In this document: positions 7,243 to 13,994 of the stretch, piece after piece
Layout of the letters: every line of letters begins with the position of its first letter
Numbering within the stretch: the first letter of the stretch is position 1
Assembly (NCBI GenBank): GCA_017309275.1
Contig: JAFKLT010000054.1
Span: forward strand, 1-64,000
From: Sphingomonadales bacterium
Lineage (GTDB): Bacteria > Pseudomonadota > Alphaproteobacteria > Sphingomonadales > Sphingomonadaceae
Length of the DNA: 64,000 bases
Direction of reading: 5' to 3'
Notes under the pieces: model-generated
What the model saw: the letters and a program-made list of their open reading frames with translations, nothing else
Database searches by the model: none
Told to the model about the DNA's origin: nothing
Program-made: the position numbers and the translations under genes

Positions 7243-7979
7243 CCGACGCAGAAATTGTTATTCACGCCATCGAGCGCCTATCGATACCGATTGACCGGCA
7301 TGAAGCGCTAAAGGCTAACCTGGCCGCGGTCATCGACGATCTACTTCAAGCCGGATTATATGCCGGTTTCCGGCCAGCTAGCATGGGTCGCCTCGGTAGC
7401 CCGACAAGCATCGTGAAGGCTATAGACGAGATCGCGGCGGGCCTGTCGCAAATCGAGCGCGGGCTGCAGCAGTTGGACGATGCTCGAAGATCGAACGCTG
7501 CAGGAAACCAGGTTCGCGGGGCCGAACTTGAGCGTTTGCAACACGGCACCTTGAGGGCGATTGTTTGCGGGATCAGTAGTCGCCTTCCCGGTCACAATCT
7601 GTCCGATGATCTGGTTGAAAGCGCCATGCCGCGCTACGGTACTGACTGGTTCGCTGGGTCGTGGAACGGCGTTTTCAGCGGAGCGTCAGACAGTGTAGCC
7701 GGGCTCGGCAGACTCGCTTCAGTCGACCGGCTCCGCGCCAAGAAGACGCCGGACGAATGGCGCGATCGCCTAATAGTCCACCTCGCCGCTGCCTTCGAGG
7801 CATTGACCGATGAGCGGGCTACGGCATTTAGACCTGGGGGGAACCCGAAGCCTGACTATCGCTCGCAGTTCTGCCGATTTGTTGCTGATTTGTGGCCGAT
7901 CTGGTTTCCGGCGCCCGCAGCAGCGCCATCCAATGGAACGATCGAGCGTGCGCTGACGGCATATCGAACGACCAAATAG
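7239..7979 (+). CDS. hypothetical phage-like protein
   Basis: This is a 246-residue protein without a recognised family. The first half is helical with a possible coiled-coil segment (AAGLSQIERGLQQLDDARRS); the second half has a tryptophan-rich end (FCRFVADLWPIWFPAP). It is the last gene of the first tightly coupled block; an 89-base gap with a hairpin follows. Confidence 0.55.
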   Translation: MTDAEIVIHAIERLSIPIDRHEALKANLAAVIDDLLQAGLYAGFRPASMGRLGSPTSIVKAIDEIAAGLSQIERGLQQLDDARRSNAAGNQVRGAELERLQHGTLRAIVCGISSRLPGHNLSDDLVESAMPRYGTDWFAGSWNGVFSGASDSVAGLGRLASVDRLRAKKTPDEWRDRLIVHLAAAFEALTDERATAFRPGGNPKPDYRSQFCRFVADLWPIWFPAPAAAPSNGTIERALTAYRTTK

Positions 7980-8039
7980 CAACCGATCTCCGCGTCGTAA
8001 TTTGGGCGTTATCCACGTCAGCGCGATTGCTTCATCCAT

Positions 8040-8068
8040 GGTGCACATTCTGCTCAAGGAGCTGCACC
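8040..8068 (+). promoter_or_regulatory. hairpin enclosing the ribosome binding site of the 8069 gene
   Basis: GGTGCA (8040-8045) pairs with TGCACC (8063-8068), and inside it GCTC (8052-8055) pairs with GAGC (8059-8062). The AGGAG ribosome binding site (8057-8061) lies in the loop and inner stem, immediately before the ATG at 8069. It could throttle translation; this is inference from base pairing only. Confidence 0.4.
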
Positions 8069-8263
8069 ATGCACATGCCCATCGCAAAACGGGCGCTTTC
8101 AGTCCGAGAAGCCGCCGAAGCTTCGTCGCTCAGCAAATCGCAAATCCACAACCTCATCCGTGACGGCCGCCTTCGCGCCGGTCGTATCGGTAAGCGCGTC
8201 ATCATCCCCAGCCAAGCACTCGACGATCTTCTTGAGAGCGCCGCGGGCATGAAGGTCTCGTGA
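8069..8263 (+). CDS. excisionase/MerR-like HTH protein
   Basis: This 64-residue protein has a clear HTH_17 winged-helix plan: LSVREAAEASSLSKSQIHNLI (helix-turn-helix), DGRLRAGRIGKRVIIP (wing) and SQALDDLLES. Such proteins are excisionases or small activators in phages and integrative elements. The start follows AGGAG by 7 bases. It begins a second coupled block of small genes, overlapping the next start by one base (TGATG). Confidence 0.78.
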   Translation: MHMPIAKRALSVREAAEASSLSKSQIHNLIRDGRLRAGRIGKRVIIPSQALDDLLESAAGMKVS

Positions 8264-8502
8264 TGGGTCGGCCAATCGATCCCCTTGCGGACATGATCCT
8301 TCACGGTGTCGGCCACGATCCGCGCGATTGCACGACAGAGGCCGAAATGAACGAGGCCGTCGTTGACATGATGCAGCGGGCTCGGGAGTTCGATCGCCAC
8401 ACCGAAAGCATGCGTGCTGGCGTTCCCGGCGTCATCGCCCATCTGCGGCGCGATATTGTTCGCGCGCAACTCGCGCACCTACGTCGCTCGATTGGAGGCT
8501 GA
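8263..8502 (+). CDS. hypothetical small protein
   Basis: This protein of about 79 residues is unrecognised and helical: TEAEMNEAVVDMMQRAREFDRH, then basic IAHLRRDIVRAQLAHLRRSIGG. A GTG one codon earlier (8260) is an alternative start; ATG at 8263 is preferred because it overlaps the upstream TGA. The next gene begins 3 bases downstream. Confidence 0.55.
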   Translation: MGRPIDPLADMILHGVGHDPRDCTTEAEMNEAVVDMMQRAREFDRHTESMRAGVPGVIAHLRRDIVRAQLAHLRRSIGG

Positions 8503-8505
8503 GCG

Positions 8506-8697
8506 ATGATCAACATCCTCTCCACCCCCCACCGCCAACAGGCCCTCGTCCGCGCCGAGCTTATGCGCCAGCGCGATCACGCTGGCCGAGCAATCGAGCG
8601 CATTCACGCAGACATGGTCGCGAGTGCCGCAGAGTTCGTCGAGCTGACCGAACGCTGGATGGCGAGCAATCCGCCTGCGCTGAGGGGTGGCAAGTGA
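8506..8697 (+). CDS. hypothetical small helical protein
   Basis: This 63-residue, charged helical protein is unrecognised (QQALVRAELMRQRDHAGRAIE, then ASAAEFVELTERWM). It overlaps the next gene by 4 bases and follows the previous stop by 3 bases. Confidence 0.52.
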   Translation: MINILSTPHRQQALVRAELMRQRDHAGRAIERIHADMVASAAEFVELTERWMASNPPALRGGK

Positions 8698-9080
8698 GCG
8701 CCGTCCTCGCTCCGCATTCGGCGCCATCTCGACCGCCACGAGCATTCGACGGAACGCTCCCCGATCCTGCACTCGCGGGCATCTATCGGTACACCGACGT
8801 ATTCGAGAAGCCTTTCACCGGCCCCCAGCCCCGCCGTCGTGCCGAGCAATTCGCCGATGTCGAGTTTGCCGCGCCGATGGCGCGCTGGCTCACCGAGAAT
8901 GATCACACCCGCCCCTTCTTCCGCGACCGAGATTTCATCGCCGAGTTCGGGCGCCTCGCGAAATCAGAAGCGATCGCTGTCGCGAACGCGATGTGGTCGC
9001 GAGCCGATCGCGCCGCCGCCGCCGCGGGAACGAAAATCACACTGCCGGCTCGGCTGGGCGGCGATCCCGAAAGGAGCTAA
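8694..9080 (+). CDS. hypothetical phage-like protein
   Basis: This 128-residue protein is unrecognised. It carries a Pro-rich N-terminus, then ARWLTENDHTRPFFRDRDFIAEFGRLAK and an Ala-rich helix. No motif is recognised. GGAG ends 3 bases before the stop and serves the gene at 9084. Confidence 0.52.
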   Translation: MSAVLAPHSAPSRPPRAFDGTLPDPALAGIYRYTDVFEKPFTGPQPRRRAEQFADVEFAAPMARWLTENDHTRPFFRDRDFIAEFGRLAKSEAIAVANAMWSRADRAAAAAGTKITLPARLGGDPERS

Positions 9081-9083
9081 TCC

Positions 9084-9962
9084 ATGTCACGCTTTTCAGG
9101 TCTTCCTGACCCTCGGGCAAATACTGCTAACCGCTCAGCGCGCTTCACGAAATTGATGGAGGCACTTCAGAAAGCCCGCATCAGTTCGCATGCATCCTAT
9201 GCACAGGGCAGCGACGCGCGGCTGCGCTCGCTTGCCGTCCGCACCCCCGGAGCGGCGCTGGGCGCGACGAAGGTCGCCACCCCCTCGGTACCCGCCCCCA
9301 CGCCATCGCCTGTGGCCAAGCGTGCGCCGGTTGCCGCTGCGAAGCCCGTAGCGACCACACCTCCGCCCCAGCCGTGGAAGGTGCCTGCCGACATCGCTGC
9401 GAAAGGTGCCAACGCTGAAGCCGGCTATCGGATCCTGTTTGAAGCCGTCTCGGATCAGCTCGCGCGGATGTCCAAAATTCCAGCTGCTCAGGGGCGTATC
9501 GCGTCTCTGATCGAAATGGTCGCATCTGGCAGTTCGGACGCCGACGTTCGCGCCGGATTGGCCAACATGCCTACCGACAAACAAAGGCAAATTTCTGCCT
9601 CATGGGATCAGGCTGTTGCCGCAGTTTATCACACTCGCGGCATAAAGCTCGCAAGCGCTGTCGATGCCAGCGGCCCCACTCCTCGCGACGCGGCACGGAA
9701 GCGAATGCTCTCTGTCGCGAGCAGCAGCTTGTTTGTCGGGAATGAGGTTTCCGCACTCAAGTTCCTGACAATGCGTGGGTGCTTCAGCGCTGATGCCGAC
9801 GACCTGCTGGACACGCTGGCGACAGTCACCGGTTCGGCCAAGAGCTCCGAGGGGGTGTGGGACCGCGCCCTCGCCGCTGTTTTGGGAACGAAGCCCAGCG
9901 CCAAACCGGACCCCTACGGCTGGCAAGCAATCCACGCTGATGTGCGTGAACGCCGCCGCTGA
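9084..9962 (+). CDS. hypothetical protein with Pro/Ala-rich linker
   Basis: This is a 292-residue protein. The N-terminal region (about 1-50) is basic, residues about 55-100 form a Pro/Ala/Thr linker (TPSVPAPTPSPVAKR), and a helical C-terminal domain follows (about 105-290, for example AGYRILFEAVSDQLARMS). The domain content is unrecognised. A modular DNA- or protein-binding protein is plausible from the layout but not shown. Confidence 0.55.
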   Translation: MSRFSGLPDPRANTANRSARFTKLMEALQKARISSHASYAQGSDARLRSLAVRTPGAALGATKVATPSVPAPTPSPVAKRAPVAAAKPVATTPPPQPWKVPADIAAKGANAEAGYRILFEAVSDQLARMSKIPAAQGRIASLIEMVASGSSDADVRAGLANMPTDKQRQISASWDQAVAAVYHTRGIKLASAVDASGPTPRDAARKRMLSVASSSLFVGNEVSALKFLTMRGCFSADADDLLDTLATVTGSAKSSEGVWDRALAAVLGTKPSAKPDPYGWQAIHADVRERRR

Positions 9963-9980
9963 TAACTGAAAGGAAGAACA

Positions 9981-10640
9981 ATGAAAAATGAAGTGTTTCG
10001 CCAGGCGGCGTCCGGATTTGCTGCGGTCGACGTGTCTGAAGAAAGCGCGATGATCGCCGAGATCGACGCGAAGATTGCCGTTGCCCAAAAGGGCATCGAA
10101 ACCGCTGAAGATCGATGCTCGGAAATTGCGCGCCTGAAGCAGGGTCTCAAGGGCCCGCAGGGGGCTGACGTCGCGGCTGCGCTCCTGGATGGGGCATCGG
10201 CAACCGACGCCGCTCGCGCTGGCCCAAGCATCGAATCGCTTGAGGAAGAGCGCCTTTCCCTACGCGCCGGGATCAAGGCATTGGGTCATCAGATCGAAGA
10301 TTTGCGCGCCGAGATCGGGAATATCGAGTCCAGCGCTCGGGCGAAGATCGGCGAGATCGCCAGCAGCTTCCATGAAGCGATAATGGCAGAAGCGCGGGGC
10401 AAGTTTGAAGAGATTGCTGCGCTCTACGCCGCCGCAGCCGCTGTGAGCGCTACCACCAGATATGGCGCTTACGAAACATCGCAGTTCCGCGACGTGATGG
10501 AAGTCGCATCGAGAAGCGGCAGCCTGATTTATGGGCTCAGGCGCGTCGACGTACCGGAGGAGGTCAACGCTGCTTTGCAGAACCTCCAGGGCAAGGGCCG
10601 CGCGCTGCGTATCGGGCTGATCACGCAAGCGACAATCTGA
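9981..10640 (+). CDS. hypothetical coiled-coil protein
   Basis: This is a 219-residue protein dominated by heptad-like helices: MIAEIDAKIAVAQKGIETAED, then SIESLEEERLSLRAGIKALGHQ and IEDLRAEIGNIESSARAK. It resembles phage scaffold-like or accessory coiled-coil proteins but no specific family is recognised. AAAGGAAG lies upstream of the ATG. It is the last intact gene of the rightward block. Confidence 0.6.
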   Translation: MKNEVFRQAASGFAAVDVSEESAMIAEIDAKIAVAQKGIETAEDRCSEIARLKQGLKGPQGADVAAALLDGASATDAARAGPSIESLEEERLSLRAGIKALGHQIEDLRAEIGNIESSARAKIGEIASSFHEAIMAEARGKFEEIAALYAAAAAVSATTRYGAYETSQFRDVMEVASRSGSLIYGLRRVDVPEEVNAALQNLQGKGRALRIGLITQATI

Positions 10641-10704
10641 CGAGATCCGATCGGGCGAGCTTCCGCGCTCGGTCGGCGGGTCATCGGGTCCCTTTCGTCA
10701 CCCG

Positions 10705-11172
10705 GTGGCCATCTTCGGGGCGGCCGATCTCTTCGGCTCGGGGTCGGCCGTCCCTCCCTTCATCGATATTCGAACCCCCGCGTGCTCATGCGGTATTCTA
10801 ACGCGGGCACCCTTGGCCGACCATCGCGTAGGCGAGCGGTCGGCCATTTTCTGTCGGCGCTATACCGAGAACCTTCACAGGCTCGACCTGACCAAAGAGC
10901 AGAGGGACGGGCATATCCGTCGGTATGCCGAATTGCTGGAAGCGAGGGCGGCAATTGTCCCGCAAAATGCGGAACAAATCGAAGTTAAGCGGGGCCGACC
11001 TGTCGGCACTGTCACCAAGATCGCGCAAGCCACCGGGCTGAGCAAGTCCACCGTGCGCCGCGCCCTCAACCCTAAGCCGCACGTCCGCGAGTATCCGCCC
11101 GTCCAGGACCGAAAGGAACACAGCCCATGCCTCGCCCGCTTCCGACAGTCGACCAATTGCGGCGCCTTCTGA
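10705..11172 (+). pseudogene. ParB-like protein, C-terminal fragment
   Basis: The region from about 10860 reads RRYTENLHRLDLTKEQRDGHIRRYAELL, then KRGRPVGTVTKIAQATGLSKSTVRRALN. This matches the stretch after the nuclease core in phage-type ParB/Spo0J-like proteins: an E-N-L-x-R-x-D-L-T segment plus a helix-turn-helix. The upstream half of the frame (Cys/Pro-rich, with palindromes) does not look like a ParB N-terminus and the usual GERR motif is missing. It is therefore probably a remnant. It overlaps the start of the HNH gene, whose own start is well supported. The 10641-10704 gap holds only GC-rich short inverted repeats. Confidence 0.5.
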
Positions 11173-11750
11173 CCTATGATCCCGATACGGGCGTTCTGAC
11201 CTGGCTGCCGCGGACCCCCGACATGTTCGCCGGCGCCACAGAACATCGGCGGCGCTGGACGTGCGCGGCATGGAATACCAAATACGCCGGCAAGCCCGCG
11301 CTGATCGGCATCGACGGCTACGGGTATTACCAAGGGCCGATCAACTACCGCTATGTGAAGGCGCATCGGGTGGCGTGGGCGATGCATTACGGCGAATGGC
11401 CCAGCCAGAAGTGCAGCCACCGGAACGGCGATCACCGTGACAACCGTATATCCAATCTCCGCGATGTCGACCATCAGACTTGCCACCGGAACGTCAAATT
11501 GTCGAAGCGGAACAAGACCGGCGCGCCCGGGGTGAACTGGCACGCGCGGATGCAACGGTGGCAGGCCTTTATCCGCTGCGACGGCAAATCGCGGTACCTT
11601 GGGACGTTTCGAACGGCCGCCGAAGCAACGGCCGCTAGGAGGGCAGCCCAAGTCGAGCTGGGCTATCACCCCGATCACGGGCAACCTCGCAAATTCCCGA
11701 ACCACTTCATTCCGAAGCGGGACAGAATGCCTCTTCAAACTCGTGAATGA
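11127..11750 (+). CDS. HNH endonuclease with AP2 domain
   Basis: This 207-residue protein is a homing-type nuclease. An HNH core occupies about residues 74-120: KAHRVAWAMHYGEWP, then CSHRNGDHRDNRISNLRDV with the His-Asn-Asp residues. A C-terminal AP2 DNA-binding domain follows (about 131-178): GAPGVNWHARMQRWQAFI, then GKSRYLGTFRTAAEA. Such enzymes are common free-standing passengers of phage genomes and often cleave alleles lacking them. AAAGGAA lies about 12 bases before the ATG. The insertion next to a ParB fragment suggests it may have displaced that gene. Confidence 0.85.
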   Translation: MPRPLPTVDQLRRLLTYDPDTGVLTWLPRTPDMFAGATEHRRRWTCAAWNTKYAGKPALIGIDGYGYYQGPINYRYVKAHRVAWAMHYGEWPSQKCSHRNGDHRDNRISNLRDVDHQTCHRNVKLSKRNKTGAPGVNWHARMQRWQAFIRCDGKSRYLGTFRTAAEATAARRAAQVELGYHPDHGQPRKFPNHFIPKRDRMPLQTRE

Positions 11751-11847
11751 CCAAAAATATGGGGCCGGTGTCAAAAAAGCGGTTCATCAGCGCATATCGA
11801 TCCGATTTCGCTAACCTAGGACCCGCAGATTTCTGGGAAATTCAACC

Positions 11848-11894
11848 TTAAATGTAAAGCGTGGGTTGACATATTAAATGTAAAGTGACACTTT
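11848..11894 (+). promoter_or_regulatory. probable promoter-operator of the higBA-ligase operon
   Basis: The direct repeat TTAAATGTAAAG occurs at 11848-11859 and 11874-11885, with a TTGACA hexamer between (11866-11871). A palindrome AAAGTGACACTTT spans 11882-11894, overlapping where the -10 box would lie and 6 bases before the GTG of higB. HigA-type antitoxins repress from such palindromes. The short leader suggests a leaderless or nearly leaderless message. Confidence 0.5.
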
Positions 11895-11900
11895 CCATAG

Positions 11901-12188
11901 GTGGAGATCGAGAGCGTCACCCATAAGCCGCTTCGTCGGTTCATCGAGACAGGCAACCCAAGGGGTCTGCCTGGTGACTTGGTGGACCGGCTCTTCAAGA
12001 TGGTGAACTTCATCATCGCTGCGGAAACAATGGACGAGCTCGGCACGCCCCCGAACTATGGCCTGCACCCCCTTACGGGCGATCGGGCTGGCGTCTGGGC
12101 GATGACCGTGTCCCGCAATTGGCGGATGACATTCTCGATCGACGACGACGGAGCAATCATCGACTTGGATTTGGAGGACTATCACTGA
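11901..12188 (+). CDS. higB: HigB-type toxin (RelE/ParE superfamily)
   Basis: This 95-residue protein is the toxin of a type II toxin-antitoxin pair; HigB enzymes cut mRNA on the ribosome. Family features are clear: VTHKPLRRFIETGNPRGLP at the N-terminus, YGLHPLTGDRAGVWAMTV in the middle and SRNWRMTF before the C-terminal DLEDYH. The start is GTG at 11901, which aligns with the usual family N-terminus. The gene order toxin-then-antitoxin is typical of higBA. The stop overlaps the higA start by one base. Confidence 0.88.
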   Translation: MEIESVTHKPLRRFIETGNPRGLPGDLVDRLFKMVNFIIAAETMDELGTPPNYGLHPLTGDRAGVWAMTVSRNWRMTFSIDDDGAIIDLDLEDYH

Positions 12189-12487
12189 TGGCTATCAAGA
12201 TTCATCCCTCTTTCGCGATCCATGCCGGCGAGTGGCTGAAGAGCGAGATCGTCGAGGCGCATGGCGTGTCTATCAATGAGCTGGCGGAGGCCTTCGGGGT
12301 CAGCCGGCAGACGATCAGCGCCGTGCTCAACGGTCGCGCGGCGCTGACGGCCGACATGGCCATCCGCTTCGAGAACGGCTTCGGCGTGAAGGCTGAGACG
12401 CTCTTACGCATGCATGCGCGCTACGAGCTCGCAAAGGCGCGGGAGCATGAAAGCGATCTCGCTGTGAAGTCGCTGATCGCTGCCTGA
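12188..12487 (+). CDS. higA: HigA-type antitoxin, XRE helix-turn-helix
   Basis: This 99-residue protein is the cognate antitoxin and probable autorepressor. IHPSFAIHAGEWLKSEIVEAHGVS is followed by a canonical XRE HTH, INELAEAFGVSRQTISAVLNG (about residues 30-52), then RAALTADMAIRFENGFG and a C-terminal helix. The start at 12188 overlaps the higB stop (TGATG). It is followed with a one-base overlap by a DNA ligase gene, making an unusual three-gene unit. Confidence 0.9.
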   Translation: MAIKIHPSFAIHAGEWLKSEIVEAHGVSINELAEAFGVSRQTISAVLNGRAALTADMAIRFENGFGVKAETLLRMHARYELAKAREHESDLAVKSLIAA

Positions 12488-13176
12488 TGTCCGTCGCGCT
12501 TGCGCCTCGCTCATTCCCCAAGCCCAGGCCCGCCGAACTGTGCATGCTCGCGGGCCGCTGGGCCGATGTGCTCCCCGAGGGCGGGGCGATGGTCGAGCGC
12601 AAGTTCGATGGCTTCCGCTGCCTATTCTTCCGCGGCCTCGATCGACAGCCGGGCCTATGGACGCGGGGCGGCATGCCCATGCCTGGCGCCGGTCATATTC
12701 TCTCTCGCTTGCTTGAGATCGAAGCCGCAATGGGCGGGCCGCACTTCATCGACGGCGAGTTCGTCGTCGACGGCACCCTCGCGGCGACCAAGGCGCATTA
12801 CGAGCGCGGATGGCGTCTTGGCGATGCCGGCGTGTTCCATGCCTTTGATGCCGTGCCCTTTGCGGACTGGGAGCGAGGTCAGTCCGACATCCCCCTGCAC
12901 GAACGCAAAGCAGCATTGGCCCGCGCTATCGCCGCGACCGCTCCCGATGCGTCGGCGTGGGAGTGGCGGGAGGGAAGCCGCGGTGCCGGGCACGGTGTTG
13001 ATCCCGTCGAGCTGGTTGCGGATACTTGGGCCTTTGATGCTGCAGACGTGGAAGCGGAAGCGCAGTTCGCGTGGGCGGCGGGACACGAAGGCGTGTTAGT
13101 GAAGGATGCCGCCGCAGGTTATGTACGCGCCCGGTCGAATGCCTGGATGAAGCTCAAGCGCGTCGGCGAAGACTGA
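12487..13176 (+). CDS. minimal ATP-dependent DNA ligase (adenylation domain only)
   Basis: This 229-residue protein carries the nucleotidyltransferase motifs of ATP-dependent DNA ligases: motif I ERKFDGFR with catalytic Lys39, motif III GLWTRGG (57-63), motif IIIa FIDGEF (87-92), motif IV EGVLVKD (201-207) and motif V WMKLKR (220-225). It stops right after motif V, so the OB-fold domain (motif VI) of full ligases is missing. It would seal nicks only weakly or with a partner. It begins inside the higA stop (TGATG), so it is translated with the toxin-antitoxin pair. No downstream terminator is obvious. Confidence 0.82.
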   Translation: MSVALAPRSFPKPRPAELCMLAGRWADVLPEGGAMVERKFDGFRCLFFRGLDRQPGLWTRGGMPMPGAGHILSRLLEIEAAMGGPHFIDGEFVVDGTLAATKAHYERGWRLGDAGVFHAFDAVPFADWERGQSDIPLHERKAALARAIAATAPDASAWEWREGSRGAGHGVDPVELVADTWAFDAADVEAEAQFAWAAGHEGVLVKDAAAGYVRARSNAWMKLKRVGED

Positions 13177-13391
13177 CAGACTGACTAGGACTGTTTCACG
13201 ATCCGCGCAGATTGCGTGACGGTGCTTAATAATGAAATGGCGGCTTCTCGTTGATTTTGGTGCGCGCGACGCGCCGACCCTACTTCGCGTCTAAGAGGGA
13301 GGAATCGGCGCGCCACGACGCGACACAAACCCTAAGCAGAATCCATCCAGTTTCAATAACCGCTATCTCCAGCCGTTGCGGCAAGTTCGGC

Positions 13392-13431
13392 AGAATAAAA
13401 AGCGCCCCCGCCCGGTATTGATGGCGGGGGC
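13392..13431 (-). terminator. rho-independent terminator, leftward
   Basis: Read leftwards, GCCCCCGCC (13431-13423 on the minus strand) pairs across a 10-base loop with GGCGGGGGC (13412-13404), followed by GCTTTTTATTCTG. The 9-bp GC stem plus T-run makes a strong terminator for a minus-strand transcript ending near 13443. Confidence 0.8.
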
Positions 13432-13442
13432 AGGCAGGAAGG

Positions 13443-13589
13443 TTAGCGCAGAGCAGCTTGGGTTGCGTAAGCGGCTCGCACGATCACATTAGCGCCATTA
13501 TCCGTCACGGCATTGATTTCCATCAATGAATAACCCCCGCCGCTGCTAACGTAGATCAATGTTTGTGTTGCTGACCGGGCTATGGCCGA
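13443..13589 (-). pseudogene. possible C-terminal remnant of a leftward gene
   Basis: A 48-codon open frame ends at TAA 13443, directly ahead of the leftward terminator at 13392-13431. It reads IYVSSGGGYSLMEINAVTDN then GANVIVRAAYATQAALR and looks like genuine coding sequence rather than a shadow, but it has no good start and is closed upstream by TGA at 13592-13590. It may be the tail end of a gene truncated or frameshifted upstream; a phage minor tail protein is one guess. Not recognised. Confidence 0.3.
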
Positions 13590-13729
13590 TCATCGTAAGT
13601 TGCTTTGATTCGACCCGGAGCAGCAAGCGGAACGTCTCAACGTCGCTGGGACCCCTCCGCGGCGTGGGGTAAGAGGGGCTCTTCCGAGAGGGGGAGCCCT
13701 TTCGCGTATCAGCGCGCGGCACTCTGCTC

Positions 13730-13757
13730 AAAAAAAAGGCGGCCACCAAAGGCCGCC
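13730..13757 (-). terminator. rho-independent terminator, leftward, without an obvious gene
   Basis: On the minus strand GGCGGCC TTTGGT GGCCGCC is a perfect 7-bp stem (13757-13738) followed by eight T residues (13737-13730). It would end a leftward transcript, yet 13758-13994 has no leftward gene. Confidence 0.8.
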
Positions 13758-13994
13758 AGTCCAAGATTGAGTTGCAACCCGAGCATATATCCTAAATTCC
13801 CGCGATGTTAAGCCCTTTGCTTTAGTTCGTTCGATATATGACATCTGCCATGTCAGTATGCTCCCTTCGGTCAGCCACAGCCCTGCGACAGCCATCTTGT
13901 CGCCGGCACCTTATCGACGACAATCCTGCATGGAATTTAGGGCTCGTAAGGAAATCGTACGCATAGCGCCACTTTGCGAAATTGCGGAGGCAGC

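Larger units (their letters stand above)
13177..13994. other. gene-poor stretch before the serine recombinase
   Basis: There is no convincing intact gene in these 818 bases. They contain a leftward terminator (13392-13431), a leftward 48-codon open tail that may be a gene remnant (13443-13589), a second leftward terminator (13730-13757) and an AT-richer part (about 13780-13990) that probably holds the recombinase promoter. Frames of 60-72 codons on either strand here have no ribosome binding site or recognisable sequence. Confidence 0.6.

Noticed and set aside
10641-10750. GC-rich inverted repeats after the coiled-coil gene as a terminator
   Set aside because: Stems are short or broken and no T-run follows, so a terminator is not supported.
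13546-13764. 72-codon minus-strand frame
   Set aside because: It starts inside a terminator stem, has no ribosome binding site and is in a different frame from the more plausible remnant at 13443-13589.
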